This document shows positions 48,697 to 58,884 of a stretch of DNA of 64,000 nucleotides, one piece after another. Every line of letters begins with the position of its first letter. The first letter of the stretch is position 1. Made by a program: the position numbers and the translations under genes. Under the pieces are notes generated by a model, which saw only the letters and a list, made by a program, of their open reading frames with translations, searched no databases and was not told where the DNA came from. Location: NCBI GenBank assembly GCA_024699495.1, contig JAILPK010000030.1, positions 1 through 64,000 of the forward strand, in the 5' to 3' direction. This DNA is from Bacteroidaceae bacterium (GTDB lineage Bacteria; Bacteroidota; Bacteroidia; Bacteroidales; Bacteroidaceae).

Positions 48697-48762
48697 TGTG
48701 ATGTGTCCGCGAGGACAGTAAGCATTAGTCCATAGCAATAATTTCGTATATTTCTTTTTGAG

Positions 48763-48799
48763 AGCCGGTAAGCCGTGAGGTCTGCCGGCTTATTTTTTT
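48763..48799 (+). terminator. Intrinsic terminator after rpsT
   Basis: AGCCGG (48763-48768) pairs with CCGGCT (48785-48790), followed by TATTTTTTT. The gyrB promoter begins 18 nt later. Confidence 0.8.
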
Positions 48800-48816
48800 G
48801 TTTTATGCCAAATGTT

Positions 48817-48847
48817 TTTGGCGTTCAATTTATTTTTTGTAACTTTG
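48817..48847 (+). promoter_or_regulatory. Promoter of gyrB
   Basis: TTTG (48817-48820), exactly 19 nt, TAACTTTG (48840-48847). The ATG at 48870 lies only about 16 nt past the expected start of transcription. Confidence 0.8.
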
Positions 48848-48860
48848 CACGCAATTTTAA

Positions 48861-50837
<1,977 letters not shown>

Positions 50838-50897
50838 AGGAGTTATGCATATATCAGCATAGACATCTTCAAATACCCCCCCATTCATAAATTAAGT

Positions 50898-50930
50898 AAA
50901 CCCTGGAAGCAGAACTTCCGGGGTTTATTT
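50898..50930 (+). terminator. Intrinsic terminator after gyrB
   Basis: AAACCCTGGAAG (50898-50909) pairs with CTTCCGGGGTTT (50915-50926) with one T/G pair and a 5-nt loop, followed by ATTT. On the other strand it could also serve the convergent manC gene. Confidence 0.85.
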
Positions 50931-50977
50931 ATCCTCAGCCTTGCAACTAGGATGCAAGCTTATAAACGCAGTGGCGC

Positions 50978-52105
50978 TTACGATTCAATCTTATCCAGAT
51001 TGGACAACGTATGCAGACGACGCATGGCTGAATCATCACCTTTAGGGCAAATCATAAGCACTCCCCCCTCCTCGGCTATTACAAAACCATCAAGACCTGA
51101 GATCATCGCCTGGCGGCCAGAGGGCAGGCGAACTATATTTCCGGACGCATTGTCAAACAATGCCTCACAGTGAATAGTTACATTCTTGCGTCCATCTACT
51201 TTCAGATCTGCCGGAGGCTGGGGTGTTACTCCACCTATTCCAGCCACAGCGTCCTCGCCCAGAGAAAGCCATGTTCCCATATCAGCCCAACCGAACTTAC
51301 AAGGCATAATATAACTGTGTCCCGTATGCTCCAGAACGGCATGTTCCAAAGAAAGCATAGGCAGAGCCTCGTAGAACTTTGGAACAACCTCGGTAGAAGC
51401 TGTGGCACTGATATCCGCAAGCTCGGGAAACTCATCGCGGTATTCAGGCACATGCTTGATGATGTTCTCCATCATATAAGTAGCGCCAAACACGAAAAGT
51501 CCAGTGTTCCAATAGAACTCACCGCTCTCCATAAACAAGCGGGCGAAATTCTCATCAGGTTTCTCCGTGAATGTCTTGGTCCGCATAATACGCGACTCTC
51601 CTTCAACAGCTTCTCCCACCTGCACATAACCATAGCCCGTATCGGGACGGGTGGGACGAACACCCAAATTTACCACACCCTGATGTGAATGGGCAAATTC
51701 CAAGCCATGCATAATATCCTCCTCAAAAATCTTCAGATTCGATATTTCCTGGTCTGCAGGTGTAACGACAATGGCAGCATCAGGGCATTGGTGGGCTATC
51801 GCACTCGTGGCCCAGGCCACAGGTGCAAGGGTGCCGCGACGCACTGGCTCGAGGAGCATCTGGCTACGTGGTAATTTCGGCAGTTGTGACTGCAACATCG
51901 GGAGATAGCGCTCCTGAGTAGAGACAAAAATGTTTTCGGGAAGTATAAACCTGGAAAAGCGCTCGTAGGTCTGCTGCAAAAGAGTCATCCCACTGCCCGG
52001 GATGTCCAGGAATTGTTTTGGCAGGTGGCTTCGGCTTACGGGCCATAATCTACTGCCCACGCCTCCAGCCAGAATGAGGCAGTAGTTCTCAGAAGGTTTG
52101 TTCAT
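50978..52105 (-). CDS. manC: Mannose-1-phosphate guanylyltransferase
   Basis: 375 residues. The nucleotidyltransferase signature 'LAGGVGSRLWPVSRSHLPKQ' sits near the N-terminus, then 'TPADQEI', 'GYGYVQVG', 'FTEKPD', 'EFYWNTGLFVF' and 'FGWADMGTW', diagnostic of GDP-mannose pyrophosphorylases. It makes GDP-mannose for glycans and for fucose synthesis, so it could supply the DUF2723 glycosyltransferase and capsule. There is no fused isomerase domain, which fits the shorter length. It is convergent with gyrB and divergent from ung. Confidence 0.93.
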   Translation of the reverse strand: MNKPSENYCLILAGGVGSRLWPVSRSHLPKQFLDIPGSGMTLLQQTYERFSRFILPENIFVSTQERYLPMLQSQLPKLPRSQMLLEPVRRGTLAPVAWATSAIAHQCPDAAIVVTPADQEISNLKIFEEDIMHGLEFAHSHQGVVNLGVRPTRPDTGYGYVQVGEAVEGESRIMRTKTFTEKPDENFARLFMESGEFYWNTGLFVFGATYMMENIIKHVPEYRDEFPELADISATASTEVVPKFYEALPMLSLEHAVLEHTGHSYIMPCKFGWADMGTWLSLGEDAVAGIGGVTPQPPADLKVDGRKNVTIHCEALFDNASGNIVRLPSGRQAMISGLDGFVIAEEGGVLMICPKGDDSAMRRLHTLSNLDKIES

Positions 52106-52235
52106 AAAGGTAAAATACGGTTTAACTTTGCGCTAAGGTAACACTATTTTGGTGTTTCGCCAAGATAAAAAAGCAAAAAAATACAAAATAGACATAAATT
52201 ACTCCCTTTTAACCTATCGAATGACATATTTATCA

Positions 52236-52243
52236 TATTTTTG
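52236..52243 (+). promoter_or_regulatory. -7 element of ung
   Basis: TATTTTTG 24 nt before the chosen start. It excludes the longer frame beginning at 52241. Another plus-strand TAACTTTG at 52124-52131 may be a second promoter. Confidence 0.5.
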
Positions 52244-52267
52244 CAAAGAACTAAGATAAAAATGGAT

Positions 52268-52930
52268 ATGAATGTACAGATGGAGAAGAGCTGGCATCAA
52301 AAATTAGCTCCGGAATTTGAGAAACCGTATTTTGAATCTTTGACCACATTTATTCGACAAGAATATGCTTCCGGGGAATGTTACCCGCCGGGACGCCTCA
52401 TCTTTCATGCGTTTGAGGCAACGCCATTTGAAAAAGTGAAGGTAGTAATTCTTGGGCAGGACCCATATCATGAACCCGGTCAGGCTCATGGCCTATGCTT
52501 TTCTGTACCTGAAGGAGTAGCTCTGCCACCTTCGCTACGCAATATATATTCCGAGATTCAGAGTGAACTTGGCATTGTGCCTCCCCAGTCTGGAGATCTA
52601 AACCGATGGGCTAAACAGGGTGTACTGCTTCTGAACACTACTCTGACCGTAAGGCGCGGGGAGGCCGCCTCTCATCAGGGCCGGGGATGGGAAACCCTGA
52701 CAGATGTAGCAATCCAATGTCTGGCAAGAGACAGAGAACATATTGTATTTATGCTATGGGGTTCCTACGCAGGACGTAAATCCACATTCATTGACCCTAC
52801 AAGGCATTTGGTGCTCACGTCTGCACATCCATCTCCACTCTCTGCCTACCGCGGTTTCTTCGGGAATCATCATTTCCAACTCTGCAACGACTATCTGAAA
52901 GCCCACGGCAAAGAACCTATAAGTTGGTGA
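52268..52930 (+). CDS. ung: Uracil-DNA glycosylase
   Basis: 220 residues from the ATG at 52268, which aligns with relatives (MNVQMEKSWHQKL). The frame is open back to a TTG at 52241, but that TTG lies inside a -7 element (TATTTTTG, 52236-52243). Active-site motifs are GQDPYH (Asp65) and 'SAHPSPLSAYRG', with 'LLLNTTLTVRRGEAASH' between. It removes uracil from DNA. It is a single-gene unit, divergent from manC, and is followed by a repeat array rather than a terminator. Confidence 0.96.
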   Translation: MNVQMEKSWHQKLAPEFEKPYFESLTTFIRQEYASGECYPPGRLIFHAFEATPFEKVKVVILGQDPYHEPGQAHGLCFSVPEGVALPPSLRNIYSEIQSELGIVPPQSGDLNRWAKQGVLLLNTTLTVRRGEAASHQGRGWETLTDVAIQCLARDREHIVFMLWGSYAGRKSTFIDPTRHLVLTSAHPSPLSAYRGFFGNHHFQLCNDYLKAHGKEPISW

Positions 52931-52965
52931 TGAGGTGAATAGCCGCAGTTAATACCTAACCCATT

Positions 52966-53067
52966 TACATTCTTACAAAGGCAGTATATACATTCACGGA
53001 AGGAACTGAACGTACATTCACAGAAAAAAAGTATATACGCTCACGGAAAGGCAGTATATACGTTCAC
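52966..53067. repeat. 23-nt-period array, five copies of TACRTTCAC-type motif
   Basis: TACATTCTT (52966), TACATTCAC (52989), TACATTCAC (53013), TACGCTCAC (53036) and TACGTTCAC (53059) are spaced 23, 24, 23 and 23 nt. Each full copy continues RGAA. The motifs are joined by purine-rich spacers, several containing GCAGTATA. The array lies between the convergent ung and GH84 genes. The rest of 52931-53213 shows no gene. Confidence 0.75.
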
Positions 53068-53213
53068 AGAAGGGACCGAATGTAGATATTACTTCTGAAG
53101 GATCACCATACCACTAACAGAAGGTGTCCTCAATGGACCTCATGCCATTCTCCCGCCCACTGCTTTTCTCTCTGGTATGTGGGTCCATACTACGCATGTT
53201 CTACGTGCTGCAT

Positions 53214-55172
53214 CTATTTCCCTGCAGATTGTTCCCTGAGCCAAAGCAGAAATGGCTGCAGCACTTCTGCCGCAGGCTCTGCAGTCTTCATTGAGAGTGA
53301 TATATCTGCCCCCATGCCTGTTAAGATGGGAAATTGGAATTCAGGATTGTTGTCAAGGTCAACTGTCTGAGTTGGCTTCCCTTCCAATCGGGCTTTAACC
53401 TCTGAAGCCATCGCCTCGAGTTTCAACAACCAGGGACGGATATCGTCATAGACGTATTTAGCCTCTTCGCGGCTTTCCATGGCAGGCCTGATTGTCTGAC
53501 ATCTCCAGATGACAGCCTGCATCTCCCGGCATAATGCCACAGGATCGGGACGCCCCTCAGCCACAGAACGCTTATAGTTTCGGACATGATAAGCGAGAGC
53601 GTCGCTGTCGAAATAGCGCAAGAAAGGGACCAACTGGCAGAAAGCCTGCTCGGCAGTCCTCTGGTTAAACATAGCCTTGACGGCTGCACGCCAGCTTTTC
53701 TGATTGTCAAAACTCTGAGAAGAGCTGTTCCAGGAGTAGTCTGCTATAGAGAAGAGAGCAATCTTGGAGGCTGCTCCCTGCTGCATTGGGTTAGAGATGA
53801 GGGTCGGCAGGTTTGATATGCTGAATGGTTCGAAGCGCGCCTGTGAATCCACATGCTTCTCATCCCTGAAGTTCGTGTAAGTATCAGCTATGAACAGTTT
53901 GGTAACATCGTTGTCATTGCATGGATAATTCCACCACCAACTGGGCTCACGCCCAAGCCACTCCCCCACGATGCGGATATCCTCACTGTTGGGCACAGAC
54001 CACACAGCGCGACCGGTGATGTATATGCGCACCTTAGCCGGCACATTACGGAGAGACGAGAAGAAACGTTTGCCTTGCTCGATATTCACCCATGAGAAGG
54101 CATAAAGCTGTGGCACATAGTGAAGGGGTTTGACAGTGTCAGCGGGATTAGCTCCAGGTCCGTTCCACATGGCATCTATACGTCGCTGCAATTCTGTAAG
54201 ACGATCAGCTCCGAGGCGAAGCAAAGCATCATCCGAAGGCACACCTACATCATCGACGAAGACACCAAACTGGCGTACTCCTAAAGCATGCATTGCTTCG
54301 AATTTGTGCATAATCTGATCCAGAACGCCCTTGTTCTCCGGGTCTGTAAACGCAGTTCCAGGATGAATTGCCCAAATGAAGTCAATCTTGTTTGCACGGG
54401 CCACAGAAGTCAAGTCGCGCATCATATCCTGCGTCAGATAACCGATATTCCGCTGTTCCTCTGTGATCTCAGTTGGGTAAGGGTCTGCCCAATAGCGTGA
54501 ATGATACGGGTCACTCTTTGCCCCATACATATAGGTATTCATCTTATAGTCGGCCATGAAGCGAAACAGGTCCTTGGTAACATCCGCAGAATACGGCACA
54601 CCATAATATCCTTCTATAACACCTCTGTCACGGATGTCAGCACCATCAACAACCGTTACGGGTATGAAGCTTGAATTAAAATCCTGTGTGAGTACCTGCT
54701 TCATGGTGGCGAGGCCATAAAATACGGCATCTGTGTTTTCGCCGGCTATAACCATTTGCGCCGTGCCTTTCCTGCTCCCCGAGAGATTGAACACATATCG
54801 GCCAGTGTTTCTGGAGCCGCCCTCAGTAAAGAACTGCTTATACTGTCCCGTCTGCTTTATACCCAAACGGGCTGTTTCCTTATCCGCCAAGTCATCAGAG
54901 CCATATATTCCAAGAAGAAGATTTGTGCTACCTTTCTTAATTTTTTGAGCCTCTTCTGTTTTATAGCCCAAAGCCTCCAATATAGTCTTTGCCCGATCCA
55001 CCGTTATATTGTCAATAGCGGCGGACGGAACTATATAAACCGTTTTGGTAACAAGCGCCTGCCCGGCTCCTTGGCTAATGAAATGCGGAACTGGATAGAT
55101 GACGTAATCATTGCCAGCCCAAACACATACTACTGCAAAAAAGGCAACAAAGATAAGAGATAGTCGTTTCAT
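53214..55172 (-). CDS. GH84-type beta-N-acetylglucosaminidase (O-GlcNAcase-like)
   Basis: 652 residues with a signal peptide (about 1-19). An N-terminal alpha/beta GH20b-like domain (25-150) precedes the GH84 barrel, with 'DRGVIEGYYGVPYSADV', 'YMYGAKSDPYHSRYWADPYP' and the catalytic Asp pair Asp307-Asp308 in 'FGVFVDDVG'. 'GEWLGREPSWWWNYPCND' follows, then a helical C-terminal domain. These enzymes use substrate-assisted catalysis to remove GlcNAc or split hyaluronan. It lies 39 nt after a GH16 gene, so the pair probably attacks host or dietary glycans, though no SusC/SusD genes are near. Confidence 0.9.
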   Translation of the reverse strand: MKRLSLIFVAFFAVVCVWAGNDYVIYPVPHFISQGAGQALVTKTVYIVPSAAIDNITVDRAKTILEALGYKTEEAQKIKKGSTNLLLGIYGSDDLADKETARLGIKQTGQYKQFFTEGGSRNTGRYVFNLSGSRKGTAQMVIAGENTDAVFYGLATMKQVLTQDFNSSFIPVTVVDGADIRDRGVIEGYYGVPYSADVTKDLFRFMADYKMNTYMYGAKSDPYHSRYWADPYPTEITEEQRNIGYLTQDMMRDLTSVARANKIDFIWAIHPGTAFTDPENKGVLDQIMHKFEAMHALGVRQFGVFVDDVGVPSDDALLRLGADRLTELQRRIDAMWNGPGANPADTVKPLHYVPQLYAFSWVNIEQGKRFFSSLRNVPAKVRIYITGRAVWSVPNSEDIRIVGEWLGREPSWWWNYPCNDNDVTKLFIADTYTNFRDEKHVDSQARFEPFSISNLPTLISNPMQQGAASKIALFSIADYSWNSSSQSFDNQKSWRAAVKAMFNQRTAEQAFCQLVPFLRYFDSDALAYHVRNYKRSVAEGRPDPVALCREMQAVIWRCQTIRPAMESREEAKYVYDDIRPWLLKLEAMASEVKARLEGKPTQTVDLDNNPEFQFPILTGMGADISLSMKTAEPAAEVLQPFLLWLREQSAGK

Positions 55173-55211
55173 AAGGTTTTATTGGTAAATGATTTGTATT
55201 TTAGGATAACT

Positions 55212-56063
55212 TCAGTTCTCCCCTTTCTGATATACTCTCACATAATCTACTTCGTAGAGCATTGGGAAAGCACTCTGGTCCGGGGTGCCGCCGCTGGCTC
55301 CAATGGCAAGGTTCAGGAGGATATAGTGCGGGATATGGGGCAAGGTATTAGGCATGGCGGCGAGTCGCTCATCATCAAGATATAGGTTTATGCTGTCTGC
55401 CGACCAGTCCATCCGCCACGTATGGAATCGTGAAGCCCAATCTGGGTCCCTGTCTGTGAAATGCGTCAGCTGGTGGCGGTTGGTATTCCATGCATCCCGC
55501 CCGTTTTCACCTGCCCAGCATGCGTTGGCAAGTATTATTGGCAGTGTGCGCCTGCCGTCGGCACGATGGTCTATCCCCATCTCCGCTGGTGGAACCCGAT
55601 AGAATTCCATCACGTCAATCTCACCGCAAGCCGGCCATCCACGTCCTTCGCCAAGTGTCCATATTGCAGGCCAGGCTCCTCCTCCTACTGGTATTCTGGC
55701 TCTTACCTCAAGTCTTCCGAAAAGGAAACTGTAATGCCCTGCAGTCTTAATGCAAGAGCTGGTGAATTCAGCATACTCACGGTTGCGCTGCCAAGAACGG
55801 TGACCCTCTCTATAGCGTGGGTTACTAACCCGCTCAGCCCGACCTGTAATACGGAGGCAACCATCTTTCACCTCTGCATTTTGGGGCTGATACCACTGCA
55901 GCTCACGGTTGCGCACAAAACCGTATTCAAAGCCCCAGCGTGAAGAATCTACGGCTCCATCGCGATTAAACTCTTCGGCCCATACCAGGCGCCAATTAGC
56001 ATCCTGCGCCTGTGTCTGCAGAGCAGTCACTGCACATATCAGAAAAATATAAATACGTTCCAT
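55212..56063 (-). CDS. Glycoside hydrolase family 16 (laminarinase-type endo-beta-glucanase)
   Basis: 283 residues with a signal peptide (cleavage near LQTQAQ). The catalytic motif GEIDVMEF gives nucleophile Glu148, Asp150 and acid/base Glu153. 'RLVWAEEFNRDG', 'GFEYGFVRNRELQWYQ', 'ARIPVGGGAWPAIWTLGE' and 'LLNLAIGASGG' support a beta-1,3(4)-glucanase-like GH16; keratanase or agarase activity cannot be excluded. It is the first gene of the GH16-GH84 pair. A minus-strand TATCTTTG at 56076-56069 ends 5 nt before the ATG, implying little or no leader. Confidence 0.9.
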   Translation of the reverse strand: MERIYIFLICAVTALQTQAQDANWRLVWAEEFNRDGAVDSSRWGFEYGFVRNRELQWYQPQNAEVKDGCLRITGRAERVSNPRYREGHRSWQRNREYAEFTSSCIKTAGHYSFLFGRLEVRARIPVGGGAWPAIWTLGEGRGWPACGEIDVMEFYRVPPAEMGIDHRADGRRTLPIILANACWAGENGRDAWNTNRHQLTHFTDRDPDWASRFHTWRMDWSADSINLYLDDERLAAMPNTLPHIPHYILLNLAIGASGGTPDQSAFPMLYEVDYVRVYQKGEN

Positions 56064-56146
56064 GCGGGCAAAGATATGATTAATTATGTGAATCAGAATA
56101 AAATAAGGCAGAAAAATTCAGCCTTCAACCAATAATTCACTTATAA

Positions 56147-56180
56147 TTTGTGCATAAATGCTTACTTTTGCCTAACTTTG
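56147..56180 (+). promoter_or_regulatory. Promoter of purU
   Basis: TTTG (56147-56150), 22 nt, TAACTTTG (56173-56180), 49 nt before the start. A nearby TACTTTTG (56163-56170) is a weaker alternative -7. Confidence 0.6.
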
Positions 56181-56229
56181 CACCGCCTAACAAAATATAG
56201 GCACTTACTCTGAACACAAAAACAGATAA

Positions 56230-57093
56230 ATGAAACCGACAGCTATTTTGCTTCTACACTGCCCTGACCAACCGGGCATCATATCCGAAATAACCAAGTT
56301 CATCACAGACAACAAGGGAAACATTGTATATCTTGACCAATATGTGGACCGCGAGGATGGCATGTTCTTCATGCGCATAGAGTGGGAACTGGACAATTTC
56401 CTTATTCCGCGCGACAAGATATACGAATACGTCACCACGCTCTACACTCAGCGCTACAAGATGAAGTTCAGCCTGTACTACAGCGACAAACGCCCGCGTA
56501 TGGCTATTTTCGTGAGTAAGATGAGCCACTGTCTCTATGACTTGCTGGCAAGATGGAAGGCCGGAGAGTTCAACTGTGACATCCCCTGCATAGTATCCAA
56601 CCACGAGGACCTGCGATATGTAGCCGAGCAATTCGACATCCCATACTATGTATGGAACATAAAGAAAGACCATTCCAACAAGAAAGAGGTGGAGCAGGCT
56701 GAGATGGAACTGCTGCGCAAAGAGGACATCTCGTTTATCGTCCTGGCCCGTTACATGCAGATAATTTCAGATGAGATGATAGCCTGCTACCCGCACCATA
56801 TCATCAATATCCACCACTCGTTCCTGCCCGCTTTTGTAGGTGCAAAGCCATATCATCAGGCATGGGAACGCGGTGTGAAGATTATAGGTGCCACAAGCCA
56901 TTATGTCACTGCAGATCTTGATGCCGGACCGATCATCGAACAGGATGTGGCCCGAATCAGTCACAAAGATACTCCAAGCAGTCTTGTACTGAAAGGCAAG
57001 GATTTGGAGAAGATTGTACTCTCACGTGCCGTAACTAAGCACATACAGCGCAAAATCCTGACCTATAACAACAAGACAATTATTTTCAGCTGA
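56230..57093 (+). CDS. purU: Formyltetrahydrofolate deformylase
   Basis: 287 residues. An N-terminal ACT domain (1-85, 'LLLHCPDQPGIISEITKFI') precedes a formyltransferase-like domain with 'MAIFVSKMSHCLYDLL', 'IPCIVSNHEDLR', 'NIHHSFLPAFVGAKPYHQA' and 'GATSHYVTADLDAGPII'. It hydrolyses 10-formyl-THF to formate and THF, balancing one-carbon pools and feeding PurT. It is a single-gene unit, convergent with nadB across a long hairpin. Confidence 0.94.
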   Translation: MKPTAILLLHCPDQPGIISEITKFITDNKGNIVYLDQYVDREDGMFFMRIEWELDNFLIPRDKIYEYVTTLYTQRYKMKFSLYYSDKRPRMAIFVSKMSHCLYDLLARWKAGEFNCDIPCIVSNHEDLRYVAEQFDIPYYVWNIKKDHSNKKEVEQAEMELLRKEDISFIVLARYMQIISDEMIACYPHHIINIHHSFLPAFVGAKPYHQAWERGVKIIGATSHYVTADLDAGPIIEQDVARISHKDTPSSLVLKGKDLEKIVLSRAVTKHIQRKILTYNNKTIIFS

Positions 57094-57127
57094 GGCTGAA
57101 CAAATTGTAAGACAGATATCTTATCCC

Positions 57128-57192
57128 CAACCGGTCATTAGGACAAAACAGCATGCTTCCGATATTCTGGCATGAGTCCTGATGACCGGTTG
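57128..57192. terminator. Long hairpin between convergent purU and nadB
   Basis: CAACCGGTCATTAGGAC (57128-57144) pairs with GTCCTGATGACCGGTTG (57176-57192): 17 bp with one T/G pair. The 31-nt loop contains GCATG twice. It lies 35 nt past the purU stop and 5 nt past the nadB stop, so it can end both transcripts. Confidence 0.75.
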
Positions 57193-57196
57193 TGGT

Positions 57197-58786
57197 TTAT
57201 TTCTGGTCGTAGGCGTGTTTGGGATAATCCACAGTATAGTGCAGTCCCCGGCTTTCCTTGCGCTCTATGGCCTGACGCGTAATGAGATAACCCACGTTTA
57301 TCATATTGCGCAGCTCGCATATATCCTTGGTTGCCTTCACACGCTTGAACAGCTCTTCTGTTTCCTCATATATAATATCCAGACGTGTCCAGGCGCGATG
57401 CAGACGCAAGTCAGAGCGCACTATGCCCACATAATTGGACATAATCTGACCTACTTCGCGCATATCCTGGGCGATAAGCACCTTCTCTTCATTGGTCATC
57501 GTTCCCTCATCGTTCCACTCGGGCACCTGCTCATTGAACGAGTATTCATCGATATGGGCAATGCTATGCTCTGCAGCCTTGTCTGCATATACGACTGCCT
57601 CAATAAGCGAATTGCTGGCCAGACGATTACCGCCATGCAAGCCTGTACACGAACACTCACCGACAGCATAGAGACGGTTGATAGTGCTCTCGCCGTTCAG
57701 ATTGACCTTGATTCCGCCACACATATAGTGGGCGCAAGGAACGACTGGAATATACTGTTTTGTGATGTCTATGCCTATACTTAGGCACTTGGCATAGATA
57801 TTCGGGAAATGGTGTTTAGTCTCTTCGGGATTCTTGTGAGTCACATCAAGACAGACATGATCTATGCCGTGAATCTTCATTTCCTTGTCAATGGCACGGG
57901 CAACAATATCACGCGGGGCAAGGGATAGGCGCTTGTCATATTTCTGCATGAACTCCTCACCGTTTGGCAGACGCAGGATGCCTCCATATCCGCGCATTGC
58001 TTCTGTGATGAGGTAAGCGGGGTGTGTCTCTGCCGGGTTGTAAAGGGCTGTAGGATGAAATTGCACAAACTCCATGTCCTTAACTATTCCTTTGGCTCGA
58101 TAAACCATTGCTATGCCGTCACCCGTGGCTATATTGGGGTTCGTGGTGGTGGCATAGACAGCTCCGGTACCACCCGTGGCCATCAGCGTAACGCGTGAGA
58201 GGAAGGTGTCAATCTTCTTTGTGTCGGGATCAAGAACATAAGCTCCATAGCATTCTATGTCTGTCATATGCCGGTTCACCTCGCGGCCCAGATGATGCTG
58301 TGTGATAATCTCCACTGCAAAATGGTTCTCGAGAACAGTAATGCGTTTATTGGCCCTGACTGCATGAATTAGGCCCTGCTGAATAGCGTGGCCAGTGTCG
58401 TCAGCGTGGTGCAGTATCCTGAACTCAGAGTGGCCGCCTTCGCGATGAAGGTCAAATTCGCCATCCTCGTTCTTGTCAAAGTTGACACCCCACTTTACCA
58501 AGTCTGCAATTCCTTTGGGAGCATTCCTCACTACCTGCTCTACGGCTTCAGGGTCAGAAATAAAATCACCGGCCACCATAGTGTCGTGGATATGCTTTTC
58601 GAAATTGTCCACTTTCATATTTGTGACGCTGGCCACCCCACCCTGAGCCTTATCAGTGTTGGCCTCGTCTATCGTTGTCTTGCATATTAGGGCCACCTTG
58701 CCCTTACCGCTCTGCGCAACTTTAAGCGCATAACTCATACCGGCCACACCGGAGCCGATTATAAGGAAATCGAATTTGCGTATCAT
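57197..58786 (-). CDS. nadB: L-aspartate oxidase
   Basis: 529 residues from the ATG at 58786 (MIRKFDFLIIGSGVAGMSYA). The longer frame to 58813 reaches into a -7 element and is rejected. FAD-binding (GSGVAGMS), 'DKAQGGVASV', 'HREGGHSEFRILHHADDTG', 'FVQFHPTALYNP' and 'VVPCAHYMCGGIKVN' are typical of NadB; a C-terminal helical domain follows. It oxidises aspartate to iminoaspartate, the first step of NAD synthesis. nadA and nadC are not in the window. Fumarate reductase flavoproteins are related but lack this 'HYMCGGI' context. Confidence 0.94.
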   Translation of the reverse strand: MIRKFDFLIIGSGVAGMSYALKVAQSGKGKVALICKTTIDEANTDKAQGGVASVTNMKVDNFEKHIHDTMVAGDFISDPEAVEQVVRNAPKGIADLVKWGVNFDKNEDGEFDLHREGGHSEFRILHHADDTGHAIQQGLIHAVRANKRITVLENHFAVEIITQHHLGREVNRHMTDIECYGAYVLDPDTKKIDTFLSRVTLMATGGTGAVYATTTNPNIATGDGIAMVYRAKGIVKDMEFVQFHPTALYNPAETHPAYLITEAMRGYGGILRLPNGEEFMQKYDKRLSLAPRDIVARAIDKEMKIHGIDHVCLDVTHKNPEETKHHFPNIYAKCLSIGIDITKQYIPVVPCAHYMCGGIKVNLNGESTINRLYAVGECSCTGLHGGNRLASNSLIEAVVYADKAAEHSIAHIDEYSFNEQVPEWNDEGTMTNEEKVLIAQDMREVGQIMSNYVGIVRSDLRLHRAWTRLDIIYEETEELFKRVKATKDICELRNMINVGYLITRQAIERKESRGLHYTVDYPKHAYDQK

Positions 58787-58810
58787 CGAATTTAGATTAG
58801 TTTTCAAGCG

Positions 58811-58842
58811 CAAAAATAAAGCGGTTTTCCTAAACGGCCAAA
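58811..58842 (-). promoter_or_regulatory. Promoter of nadB
   Basis: On the minus strand, TTTG (58842-58839), 20 nt, TATTTTTG (58818-58811), 24 nt before the chosen start. Confidence 0.65.
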
Positions 58843-58884
58843 CTTTTACGCTACTAATTGGGTTCTGACCATTATAAAAAGGGG

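Noticed and set aside
58787-58813. Longer nadB start at 58813
   Set aside because: The codons overlap the -7 promoter element (58811-58818) and add residues not found in NadB proteins.
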